A DNA stretch of 64,000 nt, from assembly GCA_030549495.1 (NCBI GenBank), contig JAUIRK010000947.1, positions 118,501 to 182,500 of the forward strand, in the 5' to 3' direction. Position 1 is the first letter of the stretch. Every line of letters starts with the position of its first letter. The translations under genes and the position numbers were made by a program. The notes below the pieces were generated by a model, which worked only from the letters and a program-made list of their open reading frames with translations, made no database searches and was not told where the DNA came from. The stretch comes from Nectonema munidae (taxonomy: Eukaryota; Nematomorpha; Nectonematoida; Nectonematidae). Shown here one piece after another: positions 47,759-59,181 of the stretch.

Positions 47759-48125
47759 TTTCTATAAGTAAGAGTTGCTGCTTGTTTATAAAACATGTAT
47801 GATGATTTCTTCATTCATTTTTCCCATCGAACATATTTTACAGACGATGCGTGAGAGCTATATAATAATAATAATCATTGCTTCAATATGCACATTGCAC
47901 ACAATAAGTAAGCAATGTTTATCACAATGTCTCCTCTTTGTAGTATTTTTGAGCAAACACATGTTGATGATCCACTAGATTTCCTCATCTTCTGTTACAG
48001 TGATTCTATTTCTCTTTCTCTCTCCTCTGTTTTTCTCTTTCGCTTTCTCTGCTAAAACTTCTCTCTTCTTTCATTCAAGCCTTCTTCTCGTTAAGCTCTC
48101 CTATCTCATTCAGCTCTCTTCTCTC

Positions 48126-48324
48126 CAGTGACGTAGCTAGGCTGGGGCATGAAGCGCCGTGCCCACACTTCTATGTACCACATGGTGCCCCATGCATCTT
48201 ATACAATATCAGTTTTTGAAAATTTCTCCAATGAAAGGATCAAGAAAGTATAAACAATGTTGCGCAAGTTTTTTTGTTTTTAAATTGTGCCCCTTCTATC
48301 AACTTTTTTTTGGCTACACCACTG
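48126..48324. mobile_element. hAT MITE (CAGTGACGTAGC ends)
   Basis: 199 bp. Ends CAGTGACGTAGCTAGG and GGCTACACCACTG; inner words GGGGC and GTGCCCC. Flanking octamers CTTCTCTC (48118-48125) and CTTCTGTC (48325-48332) agree at 7 of 8, the expected hAT target duplication. Confidence 0.85.
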
Positions 48325-48798
48325 CTTCTGTCTAATTTGCATATGAATATTGTTAGACTCGCGCTAAGAATTTTATTTCAACAAAAGTCACTTAATCTTT
48401 ATCACACGTTTGCTACATTTTGTAACATTTGAAAACTTTAATATTTTCAATAGTTATTTGGGAATGAATATTTTGACTAGCTATTCAGTTTAAAAGCAAG
48501 AATACTCTATTTGCTTAATATTTGAGCAGAGATATTTTTTATAATGTTCGATTGTTAAATTTTATAATAACACTGTACATAATCAAATCACATTTTTTAA
48601 GAAAATTTATTGATTATTATAATAAAAATATAATATCGAAACAAAATGTTTCAGTTGTTAAAAATGTACTTGATCTATTTATGACAGCTGTCAGGATTTT
48701 ATTTGTAGACAACTATTCAAAAAAACGCAATGATTTTCTTTTTTCGTATACTTTGATTTATGTTAGTTTGGTCCTCGTACATTTTGCCCCATTATTTT

Positions 48799-48960
48799 CA
48801 TAAGACAGTTCGTCCCATGGACAATTCGCCCCATTAATTTCATAAGACAGTTCGTCCCATGGACAATTCGCCCCATTATTTTCATAAGACATTTTGTTTC
48901 ATGGACAATTCGCCCCGTTATTTTAATAAGACATTTTGTCTCATGGACAATTCTAAAAAA
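48799..48960 (+). repeat. 42-bp tandem repeat, four copies
   Basis: Unit begins CATAAGACAGTTCGTCCCAT and ends GGACAATTCGCCCCATTAAT plus TT. Copies decay from left to right, the last losing its CGCCCC. A half copy precedes at 48778. The word style (GTCCCA, GGACAATTCGCCCC) recalls the fold-back elements but no inverted arm is evident. Confidence 0.85.
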
Positions 48961-49338
48961 TTAAGAGATAAATTGATTAATTTGAAATAATTTAATAGAG
49001 ATAAAATAAACAAGAGGGTAATTGTCCAGTTTACGTATCTGTCAATCAAATTTTTTTTGAATGTTTTGATTGGCTTTTCAAATTTCAATCAAATTTATTA
49101 TAATTTGCAATTTTCAAACTTCTAACAGATATAATATAAGATTGATCGATGAATTTTTGCCAAAAATTTTTTAACGAAAGTTAACTACTTATTATTTGCG
49201 CTTTCTAATTATAGTAATGGCGCTTCTAGTTATATTAACTATATTTTTTTATTTTGAACTAATTATGGTAGCGCTATTAGTTTAATTATAACTCAATGAG
49301 TGGTACAATTCATTCTATTAGTATGCAGCTAAAATTTA

Positions 49339-52300
49339 GGTACAATCAAACTGGGATATTTAAATGATTACGATACTGTTTATGATAAATTTTTGTAATT
49401 TTTGAGAATAAAAAAATTTCTTAGATTGTTGCTTATTGCATATTTTTTACTGAACGTTATAGAGCAAAATTTACTTTTATATTATATTCTAATTTTTTCA
49501 ACATTCACTAGTTTCATTCTTTAATATGATCAACTTGAAATTAATTCAAAGAGTATAAGTAAACACAAAAAGATACAAAATGCATCACCAACTAAATACG
49601 ATTGAAAAATTGTTTCAAAAACAAAATAAGAGATCATTTTATTGTTAGATTTTTTTTTATCAATTTTCATGTAGTAATAAAATCAATAAAATGAAATGAG
49701 TAAAATATAGCTTTGGTTTGAATATGAGCAAAGAATCAAATTCTTTCAAATGATTTCAGATTGCCATCTCTTTAACTTTAAGCAAAATCTACTTCTAAGT
49801 ATTCTTAGAAATAAATAAAAATATTTATATATTTTTGAAATATCAGACATAAGGTTCAATATTATCAATGAATTTTGGAAAGTATGAGTCAATACAATGA
49901 CAAAGGGGTTTTCAATCGGAGTAGTGTAAATATAGCAGTTTGATTTATCCTCATTATTGAGTTTATGATCCACAAGCACAAACCATCAATTTATATCCCT
50001 TAGGCTTCGTGAACAGAGAATGCTTTATATTCTATAAAAATAAAAAAGCATTATTTTTGTGTACACATTTGTAGTGAATTAGTTGATCGTGAGGGCGTTG
50101 CTAATAATCCTCAATACTTTCTCTCAATATAACCTTACACTAGTTAGTTGTAACATGTGGTACTCTAGTTTTGTATCAATCAAGATCTCTGTATCGTTCC
50201 CACGGTTTGGTGAGAATTTCGATGTATGGTAAGGGCTACGCAATTATGTTTTCTTTGACAAAAGTGCTTTGTAGCACATCTGTTCGTCTTTTTTTAACTA
50301 CTCAGATTGAAAATCCCTTTGTCATTGTATTGCCATATTTTCCAAATCATGTTCATACATCATGTTGTGCCTGTTACCACAACCAGGATTTCTCTTTGGC
50401 ACTTTATAGAAACAGTTGTGAAAGATGAGGATAAAATAGTAATGCTTTTCTCCTCATCTTTCTGTAAAATGATATACACATCAATTTACTTATGATCACC
50501 ATGCCCAACACGCTATGTATCATTCACACATAACTATAACGTGTCCTTCAGTTCTTCCTTTATCAACTTATAACCTTCGCTTCAAATCAAAGGTTCATTT
50601 TCAATTAAATCAAATGAACTCAATAACACCAAATCCGCTTACTTTTACAGAAATTTTATCTGAAAACTGGAATTTTTCCTCGTTATTTCAAGTTTTCAGC
50701 TCAAACAACAAGCTCGAAATTCTGAAATGGCTTGCTTTACATAGAATCATTCATAATGTTTTTCGATGTTACGAATGCCAATAAATGTGCAAGTTAGTGA
50801 TTAGAAATGATGTGTCTGATGGATACTGTTAGAAGTGCTATATTTGCGGTAAGAAAAAAACGGTGAGAATTGGTTCTTTTTTTGCCAAAAGTCACTTAAA
50901 TCTCAAATCTATGGTGACATTCATTTATGGATGGTGTAGTGACTACTCTCTAGAGAATATAATCCATGAAACATCTATTTTAAGTAGACAAACTGCTGTA
51001 GACTGGGCAAATTTTTGTAGAGAAATAACTACAATATGGGTAGAATCCAGTTCCTCTACTCTTGGAGGTTTTGATGAAAATTTAGACCAGATTATTGTAG
51101 AAATTGACGAAAGTAAGTTTTTCCATCGAAAATATCACCGTGGAACTTGGCGAGAAGGTCATTGGGTGTTTGGAGCCATTGAAAGACACAGTAAGAAGTG
51201 CTTTCTTGTGGAAGTTCCTGATAGGAGTGAAGCAACTCTTTCTCAAATTATAGAAAGACATATACTGCCTGGGTCAATAATTGTTTCCGATGGTTGGTCA
51301 GCATATGCGAATATTGCAACACTGAATAATGGTGTTTATGATCACTGGGTGGTCATTCATCAACGCAATTTTGTTGACCCGCATGATCCAAACATTCATA
51401 CACAAAACAGAAAATTTATGGATGAGAGCAAAAAGAAAGTTTAAAAGGCAATTCGGAACTTCAAGATATTTATTCAGATCATATTTGAATGAGTTTGTTT
51501 GGAGGAGCAACTTTCAAAAGATCATCTGTTTTCAGTTTTTTTGGCATCTTTGAGCGATTTGTTGGAAACTCAGAGTGGCAATAATTGACCAAGTAATTTT
51601 TGTGTTTTGTCATTTATAATAATTAGTCATGTGTTATTTCTATTTAAACTCTAAAAAAAATTCTGATGAATTAGGCTGTTATCTTATCATTGTATATCTA
51701 GCCTATACATTTCTTAATTGAAAAATTCAGTTTCCATAAGGAATCTTGAAACAGCAGGGTGATTAGGAAAAAATTTGATAAGTTTATTCTTTAAATTTCA
51801 TACTTTCCAAAATTCATTGATAATATTGAACCTTATGTCTGATATTTCAAAAATATATAAATATTTTTATTTATTTCTAGGAATACTTAGAAGTAGATTT
51901 TGCTTAAAGTTAAAGAGATGGCAATCTGAAATCATTTGAAAGAATTTGGTTCTTTGCTCATATTCAAACCAAAGCCCTTTTAAGGGCTATATTTTACTCA
52001 TTTCATTTTATTGATTTTATTACTACATGAAAATTGATAAAAAAAAAAATCTAACAATAAAATTATCTCTTATTTTGTTTTTGAAACAATTTTTCAATCG
52101 TATTTAGTTGGTGATGCATTTTGTATCTTTTTGTGTTTACTTATACTCTTTGAATTAATTTCAAGTTGATCATATTAAAGAATGAAACTAGTGAATGTTG
52201 AAAAAATTAGAATATAATATAAAAGTAAATTTTGCTCTATAACGTTCAGTAAAAAATATGCAATAAGCAACACTAAGAAATTTTTTTATTCTCGAGAATT

Positions 52301-52358
52301 ACAAAAATTTGTCATAAACAGTATCGTAATCATTTAAATATCCCAGTTTTATTGTTCC
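49339..52358. mobile_element. Merlin transposon with ~550-bp inverted ends
   Basis: The arms 49339-49887 and 51798-52358 are inverted copies of each other with high identity, differing by scattered changes and small indels. Outer ends read GGTACAATCAAACTGGGAT and, inverted, GGAACAATAAAACTGGGAT. A Merlin (IS1016/IS1595-related) transposase is encoded between them. Flanks CTAAAATTTA and TTAAAAAGTA agree only partly, so the 8-9-bp target duplication is not proven. A 49-bp piece of the inner arm edge recurs at 50302-50350. Confidence 0.8.
50614..51590 (+). pseudogene. Merlin transposase (DDE, IS1595-like)
   Basis: Order: ATG at 50614 (MNSITPNPLTFTEIL); an N-terminal zinc-binding region with CYEC and, after two in-frame stops (50782 and near 50830), CYICGKKKTVRIGSFFAKSH. 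Then comes the catalytic domain in one open frame to 51444: IIVEIDESKFFHRKYHRGTW (first Asp near 51106), HWVFGAIERHSKKCFLVEVP, SIIVSDGWSAYANIATL (second Asp near 51290), NFVDPHDPNIHTQN. After a frameshift near 51410, WMRAKRKFKR and SYLNEFVWR supply the final Glu. About three breaks. All three acidic residues are still readable. Confidence 0.88.
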
Positions 52359-52365
52359 TTAAAAA

Positions 52366-52825
52366 GTAGGAAAAAATACCCCCTAATTTTTGATTTTCAG
52401 AATTTTTTTTAATTATATAAATATTTTTATTTGGTACCGTTTTGAAAGGCTAAATTTCTTAATCTATAGGGTTTTTTCTTTATAAAGTTCTTGAAAACAA
52501 TAGCAAAGGTGCAGATTTGTGGGAATGGGTTCTTAAAATCAGTTAAAATACAAATTATATTTAGAAAGTGTTCTGATACACACGAAGTCAAAAAATATTT
52601 GCTGTTTTATAAAAAAAAATTTGTATTTAAAAAATTGTCGTATGATGAGTTTTTTAGTTTAATTTTAAATGTTTTAGATGAAAAGTTAACATTTTTTTTA
52701 CAAAAAATCTTTATTTGACATATCTTTTTTAAAAATTTTAATTAATAATTTTTTGAAATTTTTTGTGTTGGGGCATTTTTTCCTAATTTTAAATTGGGGC
52801 ATTTTTTCCGGGGGCATATTTTCTG
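52366..52825. mobile_element. Small fold-back element FB-D
   Basis: Left GGAAAAAATACCCCCTAAT (52370-52388). Right has two inverse words GGGGCATTTTTTCC (52770-52784 and 52797-52809) and GGGGGCATATTTTCTG. It lies directly beside the Merlin right end. The motif is close to the ends of FB-E (GGAAAAAATCC). The core is AT-rich with no clear coding. Confidence 0.6.
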
Positions 52826-53300
52826 CGCACTATATTCGATATGCAAATTTAATTAAAATATTTTCGCTGGAAGTATAGTATTTAAATTCACCAATTTTGT
52901 AAAAAAAAATATAAAGTAGTCTTATAAATTTAGGTATGCGCTGAATAAACTCTATTTTAAAGGATTGCTTATAGCTCTATTTTATAGGACCACTAATTTT
53001 GAAAATTGCAAGAAAAAAATTTCGCCACCCCCCCCCCCCTAATAATTTTGAGATTAACCCTATTAGTGCTGGGGGGCGTAAAACCCCCCCCCCCCCCCTT
53101 GGCTAAAAAATTAATTGTAGAAAATTGGCTGAATCATATCCCTTCAAATTTTGTGACTTTTCCTAAAATCGCTAGCTGCATCTTTTGAAACCATTTTCAT
53201 GGTAGTTGAATGACCCCTTCATGTCCAAAACTGTCAATCAAAATCAAAAATTAAAATTTTTCAGCAAAATTTTGACATTATCTCTACTTAACCTTATAAC

Positions 53301-54494
53301 CAAGGCGAGTAAAAGTCAATAAAGTCAACTTTTATTTCCGTTTAGCAAAAACCCTTTGAATAAGATCTTTACTTGTTTAGTCTAAAAAATTTGAACTAAT
53401 TTTAAATTTTTAAGTCAATCAAAGTCAATTTTTCGAGTTTAGGTCAATAAAGTCAATTTTTATATTTAACCCTTTTTGATTCATTGTGCCTAAAATTGTT
53501 ATAAGCGATACATACAAGAATTCTTTATATCAACACTTCCACAATAGTTGGGCTTTTTTTCATCTAATAAAAGGTTTTACTGTAGTTTGCCTGACTGAGG
53601 TTAAACATGAAGAAGTTTTTTGTAAGACAAATTTTTTTGTTGACAAACGCGCTTACATACGATATATCCACTGCAAAAGTTATGGAATTTTATTCCAAAA
53701 CTTTTTTATTATTGCATGTTTTTCACATCTTTTACACAAGTTTACCTTAAAAGTTAAGTTATCCTGCAAAATTGTAGATTACCGGCATCAAAATTAGTAA
53801 TAGAAAAAGAAGATTCTCTTTTCAAACCTATCAGCAACACTTCAGTTCCCATTGTAACGAAATTGACTAATTGGTTGCAAGCAGCAAAATATTCTCATTA
53901 AAATCTTCCAGCAGTGAAGAAATTAAAATGATGATGATGGAATTTTATTGTCAAATATCAAGAAATAGTTAAAAAAAGAAATCTGTGTCAAAACTTGCTA
54001 ACAATAATTAGAGAATATTCACGATTCATTGATTTAGTCGGAAAAGGTCAACATAGAGACTTTTTCAGTCGAAGATGCCTTTACTTGTTTCAACATTATT
54101 TCATTTAAGACGAATGTGGCGTTAAAAGTTATCTTGAAAATAGATTCAAATAAAATGAAATCCATAAAATCATGAATATGGAAACCTCTCAAATCTCTAC
54201 CAGTACTTATCCCAAATTACAAAATTGTCAAGTTTTAACTTTAGAAGTAGAAAGATCTTTTTCTAAACTGAAAAAACTGCTAGAAAATGATCGAATTTTA
54301 AATCAGAAAATGTCATTAATTATATGTTGTTGTATTACAAAGTCATGGATTCTTTGAAATAATTTTCAATACTTTCTCTAAAGTTTTCTTAGTTGTTCAA
54401 TTCAATGAAACTTTAAAAGGTCAATAAAGTCAATTTTTTCTCTGAGTAAAAGTCAATTTTTTCCAATTTTTTGGGTCAATTTTTCCTCGCCCTG
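53301..54494 (+). mobile_element. hAT element with exact 8-bp duplication
   Basis: Ends CAAGGCGAGTAAAA and TTTTTCCTCGCCCTG are inverted repeats. CTTATAAC occurs exactly on both sides (53293-53300 and 54495-54502). Subterminal words GTCAATAAAGTCAATTTTT recur at both ends. At 1194 bp it is an internally deleted copy. It is nested in the TTAA-bounded element. Confidence 0.92.
53790..54357 (+). pseudogene. hAT transposase C-terminal remnant
   Basis: Near 53850-53890 a frame reads LTNWLQAAKYSH. At 54172-54357 an open frame ends with LQNCQVLTLEVERSFSKLKK and LLENDRILNQKMSLIICC, the hAT C-terminal dimerisation domain (typical VERSFSxxKxxLxxxR). The catalytic core between and before these is interrupted by stops or missing. 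An open frame at 53486-53797 in the same element has no recognisable similarity. Confidence 0.72.
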
Positions 54495-54599
54495 CTTATA
54501 ACTTAGGATCTATATTATATAATACCCTGAAAATTTATAATTATATACAGTTTGGAACGCATAACACTTTATATATTTAATTTTTTCAATAATCATGGC

Positions 54600-56400
54600 T
54601 ACTTTTTAGAAAATGTCAATCAAAATTTTGATTGATCAAAAATATATCTAATAATATATACCTTCAAATTTTACATAAAATATATGTTTTTATACTAAAT
54701 CGGTCATGCTCTTTTCATTTCTGGACTCATTTTTTACATTTAGGATTTGAAAATACCTATAAGTGTTAATCAAATTTGCGGTTTACTTATGAAAATTGTC
54801 TCCAAAAACATTTCTTCACATTTTACATAAAATATATGTGTTATACTAAATCGGCCATGCTGGTTTCATTTCTGGACTAATTTTTTACGTTTAGGATCTG
54901 GAAATACCTATAAGTGTTAATCAAATTTGCGGTTTACTTCTAAAAATTGTCTCCAAACACATTCATTCAAATTTTACAATGAAATATATGTTTTATACCA
55001 AATCAACCATGCTGTTTTCATTTCTGAACTCATTTTTCAAATTTAGAGGTTTTAAAATATCAATCAAAATTTGCGGTTTACTTCTAAAAGCTATCTCCAA
55101 AAATATTCTCTCAATTTTACATGAAATATTTGTTTTTATACCAAATCGATCATGCTGTTTTCATTTTTGAACTCATTTTTTACATTTAGGATTTGAAAAT
55201 ACCTATAAGTATTAATCAAATTTGCGGTTTACTTCTGAAAATTGTCTCCAAAAATATTCTCTTGAAATATATGTTTTTATACCAAATCAATCATGCTGTT
55301 TTCATTTCTGAACTCATTTTTTACATTTAGGATGTGAAAATACCTATAAGTGTTAATCAAATTTGCGGTTTACTTCTAAAAATTGTCTCCAAACACATTC
55401 ATTCAAATTTTACAATGAAATATATGTTTTATACCAAATCAACGATGCTGTTTTCAATTCTGAACTCATTTTTCAAATTTAGAGGTTTTAAAATATCAAT
55501 CAAAATTTGCGGTTTACTTCTAAAAGCTATCTCCAAAAATATTCTCTCAATTTTACATGAAATATTTGTTTTTATACCAAATCGATCATGCTGTTTTCAT
55601 TTTTGAACTCATTTTTTACATTTAGGATTTGAAAATATCTATAAGTATTAATCAAATTTGCGGTTTACTTCTGAAAATTGTCTCCAAAAATATTCTCTTG
55701 AAATATATGTTTTTATACCAAATCAATCATGCTGTTTTCATTTCTGAACTCATTTTTTACATTTAGGATGTGAAAATACCTATAAGTGTTAATCAAATTT
55801 GCGGTTTACTTCTAAAAATTGTTTCCAAAAACATTCCTTCACATTTTACAATTAAATATATGTTTTTATACCAAATCAACCATGCTAGTTTCATTTATGG
55901 ACTCAATTTTTGCAGTTTGAATTTGAAAATACATATAAGTATCAATTAAATTTGCGTTTAGTTCTAAAATTTGTTTTTATAGCAAATAGATCATGATAAT
56001 TTCATTTCTGAACACAGTTTTCGCATTTAGAGGTTTTACTGCTAGTGTCAATCAAATTTGCGGTTTATGTTTGAAAACTATATCCCAAAATATTCTCTCT
56101 AATTTTACATGATATATATGTTTTTATACCAATTCGACCATGATAATTTTAATTTCTGAAATCATTTTTTGCATTTAGAGGTTTTAAATGTCTGAAAGTG
56201 TCAATCAAATTTTCGATTTACGTCTAATGTCTACAGAAATATTTTGAAATTTAAATAAAATATCTGTTTATATGCCAAATGGAAGATGCTGGTTTCATTT
56301 TTGAACTTAGGTTTGGCCTTTATGGTTTTAAAATATCTGAAAGCTTGAATCAGATTTGTGGTTTACTTCTAGATACTGTCTTCAAAAATATTTTGAATGT
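54600..56400 (+). repeat. Satellite array A, ~141-151-bp unit
   Basis: About eleven units recognisable by AATCAAATTTGCGGTTTACT, TTTTATACCAAATC and CATGCTGTTTTCATTTCTGA. The TTTGCG word recurs at about 54775, 54926, 55070, 55221, 55362, 55505, 55657 and 55798, so spacing alternates around 141-151. A higher-order duplication of about 435-440 bp is visible (54964-55320 and 55400-55760 nearly identical). Units decay toward 56400. Confidence 0.9.
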
Positions 56401-56949
56401 GAAAAAGAAGTTCCTCTTTTACAAATGAAAAATATTTGATTCTATAGCTTATCATCTGGGATTACAGTTAACATTTAGCCAAGATGAGTAGGAAATCTGA
56501 AAATTTAGAATAGGTCAGATTTATCAAAAATGGCACAGATGCCAATATGTGAGAATTTAGTCACTATCAAGATATTTTTAATTTAAATTGAATTTGTCCA
56601 TCTTTTAAGAACGTTGACAACGTGTTGTAATTGAACAATCAACATCACGAATAATTCATCAGATAAAAACCTTTGAAATGAGATTAGTTGACAAATATTC
56701 AGGCCTGAGAGGAAAAAAGTAATTTTATCCTTATAAAAAATTTTTCGAACACACATTGAGGAATATAAATTTCTAATGAAAAAAGAGCTACCAAGAAAGG
56801 ATCATCATAGAATGATACCAAAATTACATACTGTAAATTATAATATGACGTAGAGACTACTAGCCGATAACGAATTTGTAGCCAAAAAGATGGAGGTCCT
56901 ATCGAGTTACATAAGTTACTGTAAAATGAAATATTTTGAGTGAATTGAT

Positions 56950-58130
56950 TTTTTGACAGGTTTTATTGATTTTATAAAAAATAAACATTACCATTAAATT
57001 CTGCATACTTGAAATGTATATAAACTTTAAAAGAATTAAAATTTTAATTTTGACATGGGCTGTCATATTTAAATTATTTTGTCAGGTTTGACTAATATTT
57101 ATATAAAAAAAGGAATATAACCAGTAAACACAGCCTACTTGAAAATGGGTATATGTGTGTAAAATGCCATACACGGTAAACTTAATGACCTCCCTATACT
57201 TTCTATTAAACGTAATTCTCTCATTTAAAAAACCGTGCCTGATCCTTTTCTTTTAGGATAAATCAATTTTGTGACAGTTTTGATTGATTTTTATAAAAAA
57301 AAAATGAATATCACCACTGAATTACGCATTCTTAAAAATGTGTATATATGTGTGAAAAACTTTATATTATTAATTAGATAAAAAGTTTCTTTTTAAGATG
57401 AGCTGTCATATATAAATCAATGCTTTGATAACTTTAAGTGATTTTTATAATAAAAAAATGAATATCACCGCTGAATTCAGCATGCTTGAAAATGGGTGTA
57501 TATGCGTAAAAAACTTTATATACTTATTTAGATAAAAAGTTTCTTTTTTGAGATGTCACATTTAAATCAATTTTTTTGACAAGTTTGATTGATTTTCATA
57601 AAAAATGAATATCACCACTGAATTCAGCATATTTGAAAATGGGTATACACGTGTAAAAAACTTTATATACTTATTTAGATAAAAAGTTCCTTTTTGAGAT
57701 GAGCTGTCACATTTAGATCAATTTTTTGACAGGTTTGATTGATTTTCATAAATAATGAATATCACCAATGAATTCAGCATATTTGAAAATGGGTATACAT
57801 GTGTAAAAAACTTTATATAATTATTTAAATAAAAAGTTCCTTTTTGAGATGAGCTGTCACATTTAGATCAATTTTTTGACAGGTTTGATTGATTTTCATA
57901 AAAAATGAATATCACCACTGAATTCAGCTTACTTGAAAATGGGTATACATGCCTAAAAAACTTTATATAATTATTTAAATAAAAAGTTCCTTTTTGAGAT
58001 GAGCTGTCACATTTAGATCAATTTTTTGACAGGTTTGATTGATTTTGATAAAAAAATGGACATCACCACTGAATTCAGCATAGTTGAAATATATATGTAA
58101 CATTAAAAATATTTATAAAAACTTATTAAT
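56950..58130 (+). repeat. Satellite array B, 150-bp unit
   Basis: About seven units marked by GAGATGAGCTGTCACATTTA, GACAGGTTTGATTGATTTT, ATGAATATCACCACTGAATT and AAAATGGGTATACATG. GAGCTGTCAC recurs at 57701, 57851 and 58001, exactly 150 apart. The right-hand units are the most alike, the left-hand ones older. The stretch 56400-56950 between arrays A and B is unidentified. Confidence 0.9.
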
Positions 58131-58621
58131 ATCTGAGAAAAATAGGGGGGGGGGGGCACTTTACGCCCTCCCCAGCACTTGAGCGGACAAATTTTGCCCA
58201 GCACTAATAGGGTTAATACACTTTTTCTTGTGTGGAACATAACTATATAACTTTTTTTAATCATTTGTGTCTTTATACAATTTTTTCAAAGTTTAAAAAA
58301 TAGGACAATTTAATTAAATTTATAAGAGACATAATGCTGATACTGGAAACAAAAAATTACAAATCTATTAAAAAAGAAGTGTAATAATTACACACATCCT
58401 TTTGATTTTGTCGTAATAAGCAAAATTTTGTCGAATCTGAATCTAAAAAATTCTTAAATACCTTAATATCCGTGGCCTGAGTATTATAGGTTCAACAAAG
58501 GTGATCAATCAAAGCATGAAAACAAGGATACAATCACATTAACGATGGAAGTGGTAGAAGATTGTTTGAATATAGAAGATCAAAGACCTTCTAGGAATTA
58601 TAAATTTCAATTAATATTTAA

Positions 58622-58750
58622 CCCATTAAGTCCCAATGCTCTCATTTGGGAACATAAGTAATTTCATCTTCGTCTGGTTTTTCAATCGCTTTGAATATAA
58701 ATCGTCTGCGTTTTTTTAGATATCGTCTGATTTCTATGGTACTTAATGGG
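58622..58750 (-). mobile_element. MITE family A, copy 3 (TTAA flanks)
   Basis: 129 bp, inverted relative to 42141-42271, with TTAA on both sides (58618-58621 and 58751-58754). Ends CCCATTAAG and CTTAATGGG. Contains the inverse CAGACGA motifs (TCGTCTGG, ATCGTCTGCG, ATCGTCTGAT) and the spread palindrome GTCCC...GGGAAC (58630-58653). Confidence 0.88.
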
Positions 58751-59181
58751 TTAAAGTTGATCAAGGAGAAAGAAAGATAGAATCGACAATATAAGGTTTG
58801 ATTGGGTGATTATATCAAGTATATTAAAAATACTTTTGTAATCAGTTCAAAATATTAACAATCTATCACGCACCTTACTAAATAAAACGTATCAAATTTA
58901 GGCTAAGCCAATGATATATTTTACATTATTCAAAATATTCAGAAAGTATTAAATGCAAATAGCCATGTCGCCAGACTCCACGTACGAGGGCAAAACTGAT
59001 TTTAATGGGGCCGGGACTATAAGAAGGTGTACACATTTATATATTCCAAGGGAGTTTCAGAGAGGAAAAATAAATCACAGGACTGAATATCGACAGCTTG
59101 CCTGAAAATAACAAAACTACATTGTCATAAGCACAACCATTGAAATAATTTAATTTTAAAAAATATTAATCAACTATATAC

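Larger units (their letters stand above)
53058..58212. mobile_element. 5.2-kb TTAA-bounded satellite element
   Basis: Perfect 16-bp inverted ends CCCTATTAGTGCTGGG (53058-53073) and CCCAGCACTAATAGGG (58197-58212), each directly bordered by TTAA (53054-53057 and 58213-58216). CCCT ends plus TTAA are the hallmark of piggyBac-class elements. Poly-C and poly-G runs with GGCGTAAA / TTTACGCC sit just inside. The interior holds a nested hAT element (53301-54494) and two arrays of ~150-bp units, with no transposase recognised. It therefore appears non-autonomous and built mainly of satellite. Confidence 0.85.
47490..59181 (-). other. SIRT6 intron 2, 11.7 kb, transposon cluster
   Basis: Carries a poly-G hAT fragment, a hAT MITE, a 42-bp tandem repeat, the Merlin element, FB-D, the TTAA satellite element with a nested hAT, and MITE A copy 3. 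The stretches 48330-48780, 58220-58610 and 58760-59180 hold nothing recognised. Confidence 0.6.

Noticed and set aside
48799-48960. Regularly repeated units resembling a CRISPR array
   Set aside because: Units are contiguous with no unique spacers, in a eukaryotic context.
53486-53797. 103-codon frame inside the hAT element
   Set aside because: It has no recognisable hAT motif; it may be decayed transposase or chance.
55334-55606. Plus-strand 90-codon frame with an internal peptide repeat
   Set aside because: It lies wholly in satellite array A and reflects its higher-order repeat.
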